25,958 bases of DNA from an uncultured Oscillospiraceae bacterium (GCA_910577915.1 CAJTOM010000033.1:1-25958); one strand, 5' to 3'; counted from the stretch's first letter, positions 1-6,622 are shown. Program-made: numbers and translations. Notes: generated by a model not told the origin, from the letters alone.

Positions 1-135
1 GCTGCGGGTGCGGTGGGCCCGACGGGTCCTGTTGGCCCCGCCGGTGATGCGGGTGCGGTGGGCCCGACGGGTCCTGCTGGCCCCGCCGGTGCTGCGGGTG
101 CGGTGGGCCCGACGGGTCCTGCTGGCCCCGCCGGT
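1..135 (+). repeat. Three 45-bp tandem repeats within the collagen-like gene
   Basis: Units 1-45, 46-90 and 91-135 are nearly identical at DNA level; only a few bases differ, for example the codon gtt/gct at 31-33 versus 76-78 and the first codon gct/gat. Each unit encodes 15 residues, that is five Gly-X-Y triplets. From 136 the sequence diverges into related but non-identical triplets. The near-identity suggests recent expansion by slippage or recombination, so copy number probably varies between strains. The array may continue left of the window. Confidence 0.92.
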
Positions 136-291
136 CCTGCCGGCCCGGAGGGTCCCACAGGCCCCGCCGGCCCGGAGGGGACGATTACGCCGGCGGCGGC
201 GGTGGCGGATGCCACCAGCGCGGTGGATTTGCTGACGCAGTTCAACCTGCTGCTGGCCAATCTGCGGGCCGCCGGGCTGCTGGCCGTCTGA
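1..291 (+). CDS. Collagen-like triplet-repeat protein, C-terminal part (5' end outside window)
   Basis: The reading frame is open from base 1 and stops with TGA at 289-291, so only the last 96 residues are visible. The first ~60 residues are Gly-X-Y triplets (GPTGPAGPAG and similar), as in bacterial collagen-like surface or exosporium proteins of the BclA kind. After the triplets comes a short non-collagenous tail of about 36 residues, beginning TITPAAAVADAT and containing a hydrophobic stretch (DLLTQFNLLLANLRAAG). I recall such tails ending many clostridial collagen-like proteins, where they probably trimerise; that is recall, not a search. No anchor motif (LPXTG) is present. A perfect hairpin lies 27 nt downstream and a glycosyltransferase follows, which would suit a glycosylated surface fibre, but this link is inference from position. 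The N-terminus, and so any signal peptide or exosporium leader, cannot be seen. Confidence 0.85.
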   Translation, partial: AAGAVGPTGPVGPAGDAGAVGPTGPAGPAGAAGAVGPTGPAGPAGPAGPEGPTGPAGPEGTITPAAAVADATSAVDLLTQFNLLLANLRAAGLLAV

Positions 292-318
292 GGACAGCGC
301 TGTGATATACAGAAGAAG

Positions 319-348
319 GGGAGGGCGGCGCGCATGCGCCGCCCTCCC
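319..348 (+). terminator. 13-bp perfect hairpin after the collagen-like gene
   Basis: Bases 319-331 pair perfectly with 336-348 around the tetraloop gcat. It starts 27 nt after the stop codon, where an intrinsic terminator would be expected. There is no U tract on the plus side, so termination would be atypical; the minus strand reads into a more T-rich stretch. It could instead be an mRNA-stabilising hairpin. Confidence 0.5.
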
Positions 349-397
349 GGATTCTCGGGAAACGCCGCTGCTGGCGCATCAATGCGAAGGAGGGGCT

Positions 398-1480
398 ATG
401 AATATCGTTGTCTATGCGATCTGCAAAAATGAGGAGCAGTTTGTGGACCGGTGGATGGACTCCATGGGGGAGGCGGACCGGGTAGTGGTGCTGGACACAG
501 GGTCCACTGACGGCACTGTCCGCCGGCTGCGGGAACGGGGGGCGGAGGTGACGGAGGAGATCGTCTCCCCCTGGCGGTTTGACACGGCCCGAAACCGCTC
601 CCTGGAGCTGGTGGACCCGGAGGCGGAGATCTGCGTGTGCACGGATTTAGACGAGGTGTTCCACCCCGGCTGGAGGGAGGCGCTGGAGCGGGCCTGGCGG
701 CCCGGGGCCTCCCAGGCGGCTTACCGCTACACCTGGAGCTTCACGCCGGACGGCGGGGAGGGGGTGGTGTTCTGGAGTGAGAAGATCCACTCCCGCCGGG
801 GCTGGCGCTGGGTGCACCCGGTCCACGAGGTGCTCCAGTGGACCGGCGAGGGACAGCCCGGCGGGAAGATCAAGGCGGAGGGGGTGCAGCTGGATCACCA
901 CCCGGACCACAGCAAGTCCAGAGGACAGTACCTGCCCCTGCTGGAGCTGTCAGTGGAGGAGGACCCGGAGGACGACCGCAACGTCCACTACCTGGGGCGG
1001 GAGTACATGTACAAGGGCCGGTGGGACGCGTGCATTGCTGTCCTCCGCCGGCATCTGGCCATGCCCGCGGCCCGGTGGCGGGACGAGCGGGCCGCCTCCA
1101 TGCGCTATATTGCCAAGGCCTATGCGGGCAAGGGGGACCGGGCGGCGGCCAGAGACTGGTATCTCCGGGCGGCGGCGGAGGCGCCCCATCTCCGGGAGCC
1201 CTGGGTGGACATGGCGCTCCTGCTCTACGAGCAGGAGGAGTGGGACGGGGTGCTCTACTTCACCGGCTGCGCCCTGGCCGTCACCGAGCGGCCCCGGACC
1301 TACATCTGCGAGGCGGCCAGCTGGGGCAGCCTGCCCTGGGACCTGCGGGCCATTGCCCTGCACCGCACCGGCCGGCTCGGGGAGGCCCTGGAGGCGGCCC
1401 GGCGGGCTCTGGAGCTGGAGCCGGGCAATGAGCGGCTGCGGGGAAACGCGGCGCTGCTGGAGCGGCTGGCGGGGGCGTGA
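398..1480 (+). CDS. GT2-family glycosyltransferase with C-terminal TPR repeats
   Basis: Predicted 360-residue cytoplasmic glycosyltransferase that would move a nucleotide-activated sugar onto an acceptor. The N-terminus reads MNIVVYAICKNEE, the start of a GT-A fold; DTGSTDGT follows at residues 33-40 and the metal-binding DxD (TDLDE) at 83-85. From about residue 210 the protein is helical with TPR-like units, including the last one around ALEAARRALELEPGN. This GT2-plus-TPR layout is common in Firmicutes enzymes that glycosylate peptides or surface proteins, such as the SunS-like group. The start ATG at 398 is chosen because a GAAGGAGG site lies just upstream; the in-frame upstream start at 302 would read through the terminator-like hairpin. 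The neighbour is a collagen-like protein, a plausible acceptor, but substrate is unproven. A polysaccharide or teichoic-acid role is the main alternative. Confidence 0.88.
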   Translation: MNIVVYAICKNEEQFVDRWMDSMGEADRVVVLDTGSTDGTVRRLRERGAEVTEEIVSPWRFDTARNRSLELVDPEAEICVCTDLDEVFHPGWREALERAWRPGASQAAYRYTWSFTPDGGEGVVFWSEKIHSRRGWRWVHPVHEVLQWTGEGQPGGKIKAEGVQLDHHPDHSKSRGQYLPLLELSVEEDPEDDRNVHYLGREYMYKGRWDACIAVLRRHLAMPAARWRDERAASMRYIAKAYAGKGDRAAARDWYLRAAAEAPHLREPWVDMALLLYEQEEWDGVLYFTGCALAVTERPRTYICEAASWGSLPWDLRAIALHRTGRLGEALEAARRALELEPGNERLRGNAALLERLAGA

Positions 1481-1576
1481 GGCCTGGCCCGGTTTTCCTT
1501 AACACTTTGTTCAAAATCCAGTCATCACCAGTTCTTTTTCTTTGGTTATAGTGATTACACCAAAGGAGGATGCCCC

Positions 1577-2239
1577 ATGACGAGCTGCCGCTATTCTAAC
1601 CAGATACGCTATCAGATTACACCGGCGGACTACAGCGCTTTGCGCGCCCGCCTGGCCTCCGCCGCGCCGGAGGAGACCGGGGAGAGCGTCCACATGCTGC
1701 TTTTTGCCAGCTACCGGCGCTATATGCTCCCCGGCCAGGTGGAGGAGGAGCCGGAGGAGGACCGGACGGAGCCTGTGTTCAGCCTGCGCTATTTTGACGA
1801 CGACCCCACATATCTGCTGCTGGAGCGGCAGCAGGACGGGGAGACGGAGGCCGCGATGGTCACCGAGGCCGAGTGCCGGGCCCTGCTGGACGGGGAGACG
1901 GACTGGCTGCTGGATTCCCGAAACCCGCTGCTGCAGGATTTTCATGACGGCCTGACCCGGCGGATGCTGCTGCCCAGGGTGCTGCTCAGCTACCGGAGAG
2001 AGACCTACGCCCTGGAGGGGCGGGATCTGTGGGTGACGCTGGACACCGGCATACGGGCCTCCCTCCAGCACATGGACTTTCTGGACCCGGAACTGCTGGC
2101 CAGGGACACCGAGGGCCAGGAGGAGCGGATGCTGATGGAGATCAGCTACAGCAGCGCGGTGCCCGATGAGCTGCTGTGCCTGCTGGAGGAGACCGCCCCC
2201 CGCCGCAGGCTGCTGCGGGAGCGGTATCTGTCCGCTTAG
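1577..2239 (+). CDS. Divergent VTC-domain (polyphosphate-polymerase-like) protein
   Basis: 220 residues with no signal peptide or membrane segment. The overall layout matches bacterial VTC-domain proteins: an N-terminal YQITPADYSALRARL segment, a central strand pair (FSLRYFDDDPTYLLLERQ), an acidic residue followed by TEAECRALL, then LLPRVLLSYRRETY, VTLDTGIRAS, and a late MEISY strand followed by a final helix. In active VTC enzymes a tunnel of basic residues (RxR, a Lys in the LExK strand, and a Lys after the metal-binding Glu) handles polyphosphate. Here the corresponding places read RYF, LERQ and EIS, so several basic ligands appear lost. Alignment was done by eye. ATG 1577 follows AAAGGAGG, and an intrinsic terminator follows the stop, so it looks monocistronic. 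Function may be binding or regulatory rather than polymerase; a CYTH-like role is possible. Confidence 0.65.
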   Translation: MTSCRYSNQIRYQITPADYSALRARLASAAPEETGESVHMLLFASYRRYMLPGQVEEEPEEDRTEPVFSLRYFDDDPTYLLLERQQDGETEAAMVTEAECRALLDGETDWLLDSRNPLLQDFHDGLTRRMLLPRVLLSYRRETYALEGRDLWVTLDTGIRASLQHMDFLDPELLARDTEGQEERMLMEISYSSAVPDELLCLLEETAPRRRLLRERYLSA

Positions 2240-2277
2240 AAGGGGGGCGAGCACAAGTAAATCTGTGCCTCTTTTTG

Positions 2278-2308
2278 AAAACAGCCGGTTTTCCGGCTGT
2301 TTTTTATT
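2278..2308 (+). terminator. Intrinsic terminator after the VTC-domain gene
   Basis: The stem acagccgg / ccggctgt (2281-2288 with 2293-2300) has a tttt loop, is preceded by A residues and followed by a run of T (2301-2305). It is a textbook rho-independent terminator 40 nt after the stop at 2239. Confidence 0.92.
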
Positions 2309-2335
2309 GCGTATTTTCTCCAAATGCGGTACACT
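2307..2335 (+). promoter_or_regulatory. Candidate sigma-A promoter for the RsuA-type gene
   Basis: TTGCGT at 2307-2312 and TACACT at 2330-2335 are separated by 17 bp. It sits immediately after the upstream terminator and about 30 bp before the start codon, so the leader is very short. Confidence 0.6.
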
Positions 2336-2363
2336 GGAAAAAACTGAGAAAGGCGGCGGCAGT

Positions 2364-3080
2364 ATGGCGGGGGAGCGGCTGGACAAGTTGCTGGCTTCCA
2401 CGGGACGATGGTCCCGGCGGGAGGTGAAGGGGCTGATCAAGGAGGGGCGGGTGCTGGTGGACGGCGTGCCCGCCGCCGCTGGGGAGGAGAAAGCAGACCC
2501 GGCGCTGTGCCGGATCCTGGTGGACGGCGCGGCGGTGGAACTGTGCCGCCGCACCTACATTATGCTCCACAAGCCGGCGGGGGTGCTCTCCGCCACCGAG
2601 GACGCCCGGCAGAGAACGGTGCTGGACCTGCTGAGCCCGGAGCTGCGGCGGCGGGGGCTGTTCCCGGTGGGGCGGCTGGACAGGGACACGGAGGGGCTGC
2701 TGCTGCTCACCGACGACGGGGAGCTGGCCCACCGCCTGCTCTCCCCGAAGCGCCACGTGGACAAGCTCTATTTCGCCCGGCTGGACCGGCCCCTGGGGGA
2801 GGCGGACCGGGCCGCCTTCGCCGCGGGCGTCACCCTGGCCGACGGCACGGTCTGCCGGCCGGCGGGGCTGGAACTGCTGGGGGATGGCCGGGAAGTGCTG
2901 GTCACTTTGCATGAGGGTAAATTCCACCAAATCAAGCGGATGACAGCCAGCCGTGGTTCGGCAGTCTGCTACCTCAAGCGCCTCGCCATGGGGCCCCTGC
3001 GGCTGGACGAGTCGCTGGCGCCGGGGCAATACCGGCCTTTGACCGTCACAGAAGTTATGAAAATCGGCGGAAAAATGTGA
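2364..3080 (+). CDS. rsuA: RsuA-type 16S rRNA pseudouridine synthase
   Basis: 238 residues. The N-terminus is an S4 RNA-binding domain (RLDKLLASTGRWSRREVKGLIKEG). The catalytic domain carries GRLDRDTEG at 103-111, whose first Asp (D106) is the family's catalytic aspartate, followed by LLLLTDDGELAHRL and late HEGKFHQIKRM. This order and the absence of the extra C-terminal features of RluB point to the RsuA branch, which isomerises a uridine (position 516 in E. coli) of 16S rRNA during small-subunit assembly. ATG 2364 is preferred over upstream in-frame starts because those would read through the terminator and the promoter; the ribosome binding site (GAGAAAGG) is modest and spaced rather far. 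A second member of the superfamily (RluB type) lies at 14795. Exact target base is assigned by family only. Confidence 0.88.
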   Translation: MAGERLDKLLASTGRWSRREVKGLIKEGRVLVDGVPAAAGEEKADPALCRILVDGAAVELCRRTYIMLHKPAGVLSATEDARQRTVLDLLSPELRRRGLFPVGRLDRDTEGLLLLTDDGELAHRLLSPKRHVDKLYFARLDRPLGEADRAAFAAGVTLADGTVCRPAGLELLGDGREVLVTLHEGKFHQIKRMTASRGSAVCYLKRLAMGPLRLDESLAPGQYRPLTVTEVMKIGGKM

Positions 3081-3147
3081 AAAATGGTGGAATTTACAAA
3101 TCAGCCAAAAAGGTCTAATATTTTTTGTGGAAAAAAGAAAAAATGTC

Positions 3148-3176
3148 TTGCAATGTGTCGTGGGACCAAGTATAAT
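3148..3176 (+). promoter_or_regulatory. Strong sigma-A promoter upstream of the CdaR-type regulator
   Basis: TTGCAA at 3148-3153 and a perfect TATAAT at 3171-3176 with 17-bp spacing. The region just upstream (3081-3147) is rich in A and T tracts, like an UP element, in an otherwise GC-rich genome. A leader of about 55 nt precedes the start codon. Confidence 0.9.
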
Positions 3177-3241
3177 GGGAGACAGTTAGGCATATTGCCC
3201 AAAGCCGCCGGCGTGGGACACTGTTGATGGAGGAGAAGCAT

Positions 3242-4333
3242 ATGTCGGGAAGGATTTTTCAAAACGTTGTCTTGCAGATCAAGGAGGCCACTGACCGGGT
3301 GGTGGGCGTGATTGACGCGGAGGGGACTGTCATCTCCTGCAGCGATCTGGGGCTGATCGGCCGGAAGTGGCCGGAGTACGTGGAGTGTGTCAACCAGGCG
3401 GACGGCGCGGTCATCTCATCGGAGGGGCGGACCTTCCGCGCCCTGGGGGGCTGGGGCTCCCGGTTCGACTATGCGGTGTTCACCATGGGGGACGACGAGG
3501 TGGGCCACACCGTCTGCTCCATGGCCAGCGTGGCCCTCAACGGCGCGAAGAGCTACTACGAGGAGAAGCACGACCGGAGCTCGTTCATCAAGAACATCAT
3601 CTCCGACAACATCATGCTCAGCGACATCTACATGCGGGCCAAGGAGCTGCACGTGCCGCCGGAGGTCTCCCGCAGCGTGTTCGTCATCCGGCAGCTGGAG
3701 GGCGGCGACTCCGCCCTGCTGGATATGATCCAGGGCCTGTTTCCTGACCGGCAGAACGACTTCGTCCTCAGCGTGGGGGACAGCGACGTGGCCCTGATCC
3801 ACCAGCTGCCCGAAAACGGCTGGGAGAAGGAGGTTCAGCGGGTGTCCGTCCTGCTGGAGGAGACGCTGCGGGTGGGGGGCGAGGGCCACGTGGTTATCGG
3901 CATCGGTACCGTGGCCCAGCACCTGCGGGATCTGGCCAAGAGCTTCAAGGAGGCCCAGATCGCCATTGAGGTGGGCAAGGTCTTCGACACGGAGAAGTTT
4001 GTCATCAACTACGAGAACCTGGGCATCGGGCGGCTCATCTATCAGCTGCCCACCACCCTGTGCGAGATGTTCCTGGTGGAGGTGTTCAAGAAGAACCCCA
4101 TCGACTCCTTGGACCAGGAGACGCTGTTCACCATCCACAAGTTCTTTGAGAACAACCTGAACGTGTCCGAGACGGCGCGGAAGCTGTTCGTCCACCGCAA
4201 CACCCTGGTCTACCGCCTGGAGAAGATCAAAAAGCTCACGGGGCTGGATCTGCGGGAGTTTGACGACGCCATCACCTTCAAGGTGGCGCTGATGGTCAAG
4301 AAGTACCTGACCAGCCGGGGCATCGACGCGTAG
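3242..4333 (+). CDS. CdaR/PucR-type transcriptional regulator
   Basis: 363 residues. The N-terminal ~130 residues resemble the sugar-diacid recognition domain (QNVVLQIKEATDRVVGVIDAEGTVISCSDLGLIG in two pieces), the middle resembles the GGDEF-like regulatory fold of this family, and the C-terminus is the PucR-type helix-turn-helix: a helix FFENNLNVSETARKLFVHRNT then LVYRLEKIKKLTGLDLR. Such proteins sense small carboxylic acids or related metabolites and activate catabolic genes. ATG 3242 is chosen because GGAGGAG at 3229-3235 is correctly spaced; TTG 3224 and ATG 3227 lie within or before that site. It has its own strong promoter and an exceptionally strong terminator, so it is a single-gene unit. 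No sugar-acid catabolic gene is adjacent, so the regulated target is unknown and could be distant. Confidence 0.87.
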   Translation: MSGRIFQNVVLQIKEATDRVVGVIDAEGTVISCSDLGLIGRKWPEYVECVNQADGAVISSEGRTFRALGGWGSRFDYAVFTMGDDEVGHTVCSMASVALNGAKSYYEEKHDRSSFIKNIISDNIMLSDIYMRAKELHVPPEVSRSVFVIRQLEGGDSALLDMIQGLFPDRQNDFVLSVGDSDVALIHQLPENGWEKEVQRVSVLLEETLRVGGEGHVVIGIGTVAQHLRDLAKSFKEAQIAIEVGKVFDTEKFVINYENLGIGRLIYQLPTTLCEMFLVEVFKKNPIDSLDQETLFTIHKFFENNLNVSETARKLFVHRNTLVYRLEKIKKLTGLDLREFDDAITFKVALMVKKYLTSRGIDA

Positions 4334-4356
4334 AGCGCGCAGTACATAGAGAAGAG

Positions 4357-4403
4357 AACCGGGCCCGGACAGCGCGCTGTCCGGGCCCGGTTTTGCGTTT
4401 TGG
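4357..4403 (+). terminator. 36-bp perfect palindrome terminator
   Basis: Bases 4357-4374 are exactly complementary to 4375-4392 (starting aaccgggcccgg), so the hairpin is an 18-bp GC-rich stem, and T-rich sequence (ttttgcgtttt) follows. It begins 24 nt after the regulator's stop. The reverse side also leads into T-rich sequence, so it may serve the minus-strand Lar-like gene as well. Confidence 0.92.
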
Positions 4404-4521
4404 GGTTCATATGATTCTCGAACGGGGAGAGCCATACCCGCTGCCGTTCAGGGAGCCTGGAAGCGTGGTGGCTTTCCTCTCAAGGGCAACGTTCGTTTGG
4501 ATGCCTTTTTTATAAAACGCA

Positions 4522-4746
4522 TCAGTCGCCGGGGCCGGGGTAGATCACCTTCCCCAGGTTCCAGGTGCGGGCGGCCCGGCGGGCCATCTCCCGGCGCTCT
4601 TCCAGGCTGTTGTAGGCCAGCTCGGCGGTATGGCAGCCGCAGTCCAGGCATTGGACGTACAGGCACCAGCCGCCCTCCTCCTCCAGACAGCCCGCGCCCT
4701 GGCAGAGGGGGCAGTCCTGCAGCTCAATGTCGTCAAAGTGTTCCAT
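4522..4746 (-). CDS. Lar-like small zinc-ribbon protein
   Basis: 74 residues starting at 4746 (minus strand), with AGGAGG seven bases before the ATG. Two cysteine pairs, CPLC (12-15) and CLDC (33-36), should hold a zinc ion; a late AARTWN segment matches the W-N ending typical of the Lar restriction-alleviation family, in which each member is a short zinc ribbon followed by a helix. Known Lar proteins of Rac prophage reduce type I restriction, but most bacterial homologues have no tested role, so only the fold is claimed. No phage or restriction gene is nearby. A longer in-frame start (4785) exists but lacks a ribosome binding site. The gene has its own promoter and lies directly downstream of the minus-strand RNA at 4826-5105, so it could also receive read-through transcription. 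Confidence 0.72.
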   Translation of the reverse strand: MEHFDDIELQDCPLCQGAGCLEEEGGWCLYVQCLDCGCHTAELAYNSLEERREMARRAARTWNLGKVIYPGPGD

Positions 4747-4775
4747 GGATCGTCCTCCTGTGAGAATTTTGCACC

Positions 4776-4804
4776 ATTGTACCACAGACTGTCCGAAAGG
4801 GCAA
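4776..4804 (-). promoter_or_regulatory. Promoter of the Lar-like gene
   Basis: On the minus strand TTGCCC (4804-4799) and TACAAT (4781-4776) are 17 bp apart, and the -10 is preceded by TGG, giving an extended -10. The start codon is about 30 bp further on. Confidence 0.8.
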
Positions 4805-4825
4805 CCGGAAATATGGCGCAGAACG

Positions 4826-5105
4826 GCAGTAACCCCACAGCCACTCTTGCGGCCGTGGGGCTACTGCACATGCTCTGTTGTCAAATAGATTCCGCCTTTC
4901 TGGGGTCCCGTGCGCGGGTCTTCACTTTTGCAATACGCTTGTCAGTTGCCGTTGAGAGACTTGCTCTTCTGTGGGCGGGCGGCCCAGGCTGTATGGTTTT
5001 GCGAAAGGAGAGGCGCTGCGCGGGAGAAAATGGAACTGCGATCCGCCGGGGTAGCCAGCGAATCAGGTTTCGCTGTACATCGGACCGTACCTCCTTGTTA
5101 GGATG
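4826..5105 (-). ncRNA. Candidate structured RNA of unrecognised family
   Basis: This ~280-nt stretch has no plausible gene on either strand but has a consensus promoter on the minus strand (5111-5139). Near its 3' end, 4826-4842 pairs with 4851-4867 to form a 17-bp hairpin. Two positions that are A-C mismatches on the plus strand (4832/4861 and 4839/4854) become G-U pairs in a minus-strand transcript, which favours transcription in that direction. Its 5' part holds an AAGGAGG motif, a small stem (agcga / tcgct), and a six-base CUCCUU that could pair with it. I checked by eye for hallmarks of tmRNA, SRP RNA and RNase P RNA and found none. A 6S-like regulatory RNA fits the size and strong promoter but no diagnostic sequence was recognised. 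It could alternatively be a long leader of the Lar-like gene. The 3' end is uncertain because there is no U tract. Confidence 0.55.
5063..5080 (-). other. Five-codon ORF with perfect Shine-Dalgarno inside the RNA
   Basis: On the minus strand AAGGAGG (5096-5090) is followed nine bases later by ATG (5080-5078) and the frame MYSET-stop. It lies about 25 nt after the predicted transcription start. It might be a regulatory leader peptide or simply a coincidence in a structured RNA. Confidence 0.3.
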
Positions 5106-5110
5106 ACTAA

Positions 5111-5139
5111 AGTATACGATATTTTCCCAGATTTGTCAA
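5111..5139 (-). promoter_or_regulatory. Consensus promoter of the minus-strand RNA
   Basis: On the minus strand a perfect TTGACA (5139-5134) and TATACT (5116-5111) are 17 bp apart, the best -35 in the window. Predicted start of transcription is about 5105-5104, running away from the GreA gene. Confidence 0.9.
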
Positions 5140-5191
5140 GGGGGTTTGTGCAAATTATCAGAAAAATTTTGGGCAGAGGCGGCGGATTTTA

Positions 5192-5200
5192 TGGTATACT
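5192..5200 (+). promoter_or_regulatory. Extended -10 promoter element for the GreA-family gene
   Basis: TGGTATACT at 5192-5200 is an extended -10 (TGnTATACT). No good -35 is present 17 bp upstream, as is usual for extended -10 promoters. The start codon is 30 bp downstream. Confidence 0.7.
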
Positions 5201-5229
5201 GATGGCGACAACATAAGGAGGACGCTGTT

Positions 5230-5733
5230 ATGTATGATGAGCTGACCGCCGGTGACATTCAGAAGATGCGGGAGGAGATCGACCACAGGGTGCGGGTGCT
5301 GCGCCCAAAGCTGATTGAGGACGTGCAGACCGCCCGGGCCTTTGGGGACCTCAGTGAGAATTTTGAGTACAAGTGCGCCAAACAGGAGAAAAACCGCAAC
5401 GAGAGCCGCATCCGCTACCTGGAGCGGATGATCCGGACTGCCAAGGTGATCTCCGAGGACTCCGGGGAGGACGAGGTGGGGCTGTTCGACCAGGTGGTGG
5501 CGTTTAACGAGCGCCTGGGGCGGGAGATGACCGTGCGCATCGTCACCACCCTGCGCACGGACACGGCCAAGGGGCTCATCAGCAAGGAGTCCCCGGTGGG
5601 GAAAGCCCTGCTGGGCCGCCGGGCGGGGGACCGGGTGCGGGTGAAGGTCAGCGAGGAGATGCAGTACGACCTGGTCATCCGGTCCATTGAGAAGGGCCGG
5701 GACGACGGCTCGGTGGGGATACGCGCCTATTGA
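5230..5733 (+). CDS. greA: GreA-family transcript cleavage/elongation factor
   Basis: 167 residues. The N-terminal half is an antiparallel coiled coil with the signature ARAFGDLSENFEYKCAK, whose acidic tip (D, E in the DLSEN loop) enters the RNA polymerase secondary channel and stimulates cleavage of backtracked RNA. The C-terminal half is the FKBP-like domain, containing SPVGKALLGRRAGDRVRV, a conserved family stretch. The length is near the usual 158. ATG 5230 follows AAGGAGG at 5215-5221. The gene has its own extended -10 promoter. Its stop lies only six bases from the stop of the convergent nitroreductase gene, leaving no room for a terminator between them. Because the acidic tip is present it is probably a true cleavage factor rather than an inhibitory Gre homologue, although a second greA may exist elsewhere. 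Confidence 0.88.
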   Translation: MYDELTAGDIQKMREEIDHRVRVLRPKLIEDVQTARAFGDLSENFEYKCAKQEKNRNESRIRYLERMIRTAKVISEDSGEDEVGLFDQVVAFNERLGREMTVRIVTTLRTDTAKGLISKESPVGKALLGRRAGDRVRVKVSEEMQYDLVIRSIEKGRDDGSVGIRAY

Positions 5734-5739
5734 TTACCC

Positions 5740-6525
5740 TCACCGCCAGAGGACCTGGGCAGGCTTCCGGGGGGCGGTGCGGTGGAAGGTCAGGTCTGTA
5801 TGGCCTACGATGAGGCAGCTGTCCAGGCGGCGCTGCTCCGTGACGCCGAAGTACTCCCGTAGGCCGGGGTCGCCGTCGATGGCGGCGGCGGCAAAGCCGC
5901 AGTACAGCGCCCCCAGGCCCAGGGCGTGGGCGAGCAGCTCCATGTTGGCCAGAGCCAGACAGCCGTCCACCGGCCGCTGGGAGGTCACCGCGATCATCTG
6001 ATTGCCGCCGTAGAAGAGGGCGTCCGGCTCCTCGGGGCGGGCCAGATAGCGTTCGTACCGGCGCAGCAGGAGCTTGCGGCCCTTCTCCTGGGCCATGCGG
6101 GCGAAGGCCTTCCAGATCCGGGGCCGCAGGGCCTCGAATTCCTCGTCGAGCACCACGAAGGCCACGGTCTGGCTGTTGGAGCTGGTGGGGGCGCAGCGCC
6201 CCGCCTCCAGTAGCAGTTCCAGCTCCCGGCGGGAGACCTTCTCACCGGTGAAGCGGCGGATGCTGCGGCGAAAGCGCATGGCATTGAGCAGGATCTGGGG
6301 ATCCAGATCGAAGGAGGCGCTGCGGTAGGGGACGGGGGGCGGGAGCTCCGGCATGGAGGCGGCCCCGGCGGGGCACAGGGCCACGCACTGGCCGCAGCCA
6401 AAGCACCAGGTCTGATTGCAGCGGCAGACGCCGTCTGCGGTTTTCACGATGGCGTGAACCGCGCAGTTGTCCGCACACCGGCCGCAGCCGGTGCAGAGGG
6501 CGGGGTCAATGTGTACCATAATCAT
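5740..6525 (-). CDS. 4Fe-4S ferredoxin-nitroreductase fusion protein
   Basis: 261 residues. The N-terminal ~60 residues form a two-cluster ferredoxin module with CTGCGRCADNC (Cys 11, 14, 17, 21) and CFGCGQCVALCP (Cys 41, 44, 47, 51). The rest is an FMN nitroreductase fold starting with RRSIRRFTGEKVSRRELELLLEAGRCAPTSS in pieces, then GLGALYCGF. The ferredoxin module would feed low-potential electrons to the flavin; the physiological substrate is unknown. Start: ATG 6525 lies four bases after AAAGGAG and an in-frame ATG at 6519 lies ten bases after it; either is possible. An extended minus-strand frame continues upstream into moaC but has no support. It is divergently transcribed from moaC and has its own promoter at 6568-6596. 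The fusion is common in anaerobic Firmicutes. Confidence 0.88.
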   Translation of the reverse strand: MIMVHIDPALCTGCGRCADNCAVHAIVKTADGVCRCNQTWCFGCGQCVALCPAGAASMPELPPPVPYRSASFDLDPQILLNAMRFRRSIRRFTGEKVSRRELELLLEAGRCAPTSSNSQTVAFVVLDEEFEALRPRIWKAFARMAQEKGRKLLLRRYERYLARPEEPDALFYGGNQMIAVTSQRPVDGCLALANMELLAHALGLGALYCGFAAAAIDGDPGLREYFGVTEQRRLDSCLIVGHTDLTFHRTAPRKPAQVLWR

Positions 6526-6567
6526 ATATCTCCTTTTGGCGGGGGGAGGCCCGGGTCTGATGGCATC

Positions 6568-6596
6568 AGTGTAGCATACGGGGCGGGGAAATGCAA
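6568..6596 (-). promoter_or_regulatory. Promoter of the ferredoxin-nitroreductase gene
   Basis: On the minus strand TTGCAT (6596-6591) and TACACT (6573-6568) are separated by 17 bp, about 43 bp before the start codon. Confidence 0.75.
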
Positions 6597-6622
6597 CCGG
6601 CGGGTATTTTCCGGGCAGGGTA

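Noticed and set aside
8..235. A second open frame through the collagen repeats (Arg/Leu/Pro-rich)
   Set aside because: It is a shadow of the repeats in another frame; the true frame shows Gly-X-Y periodicity and a proper stop.
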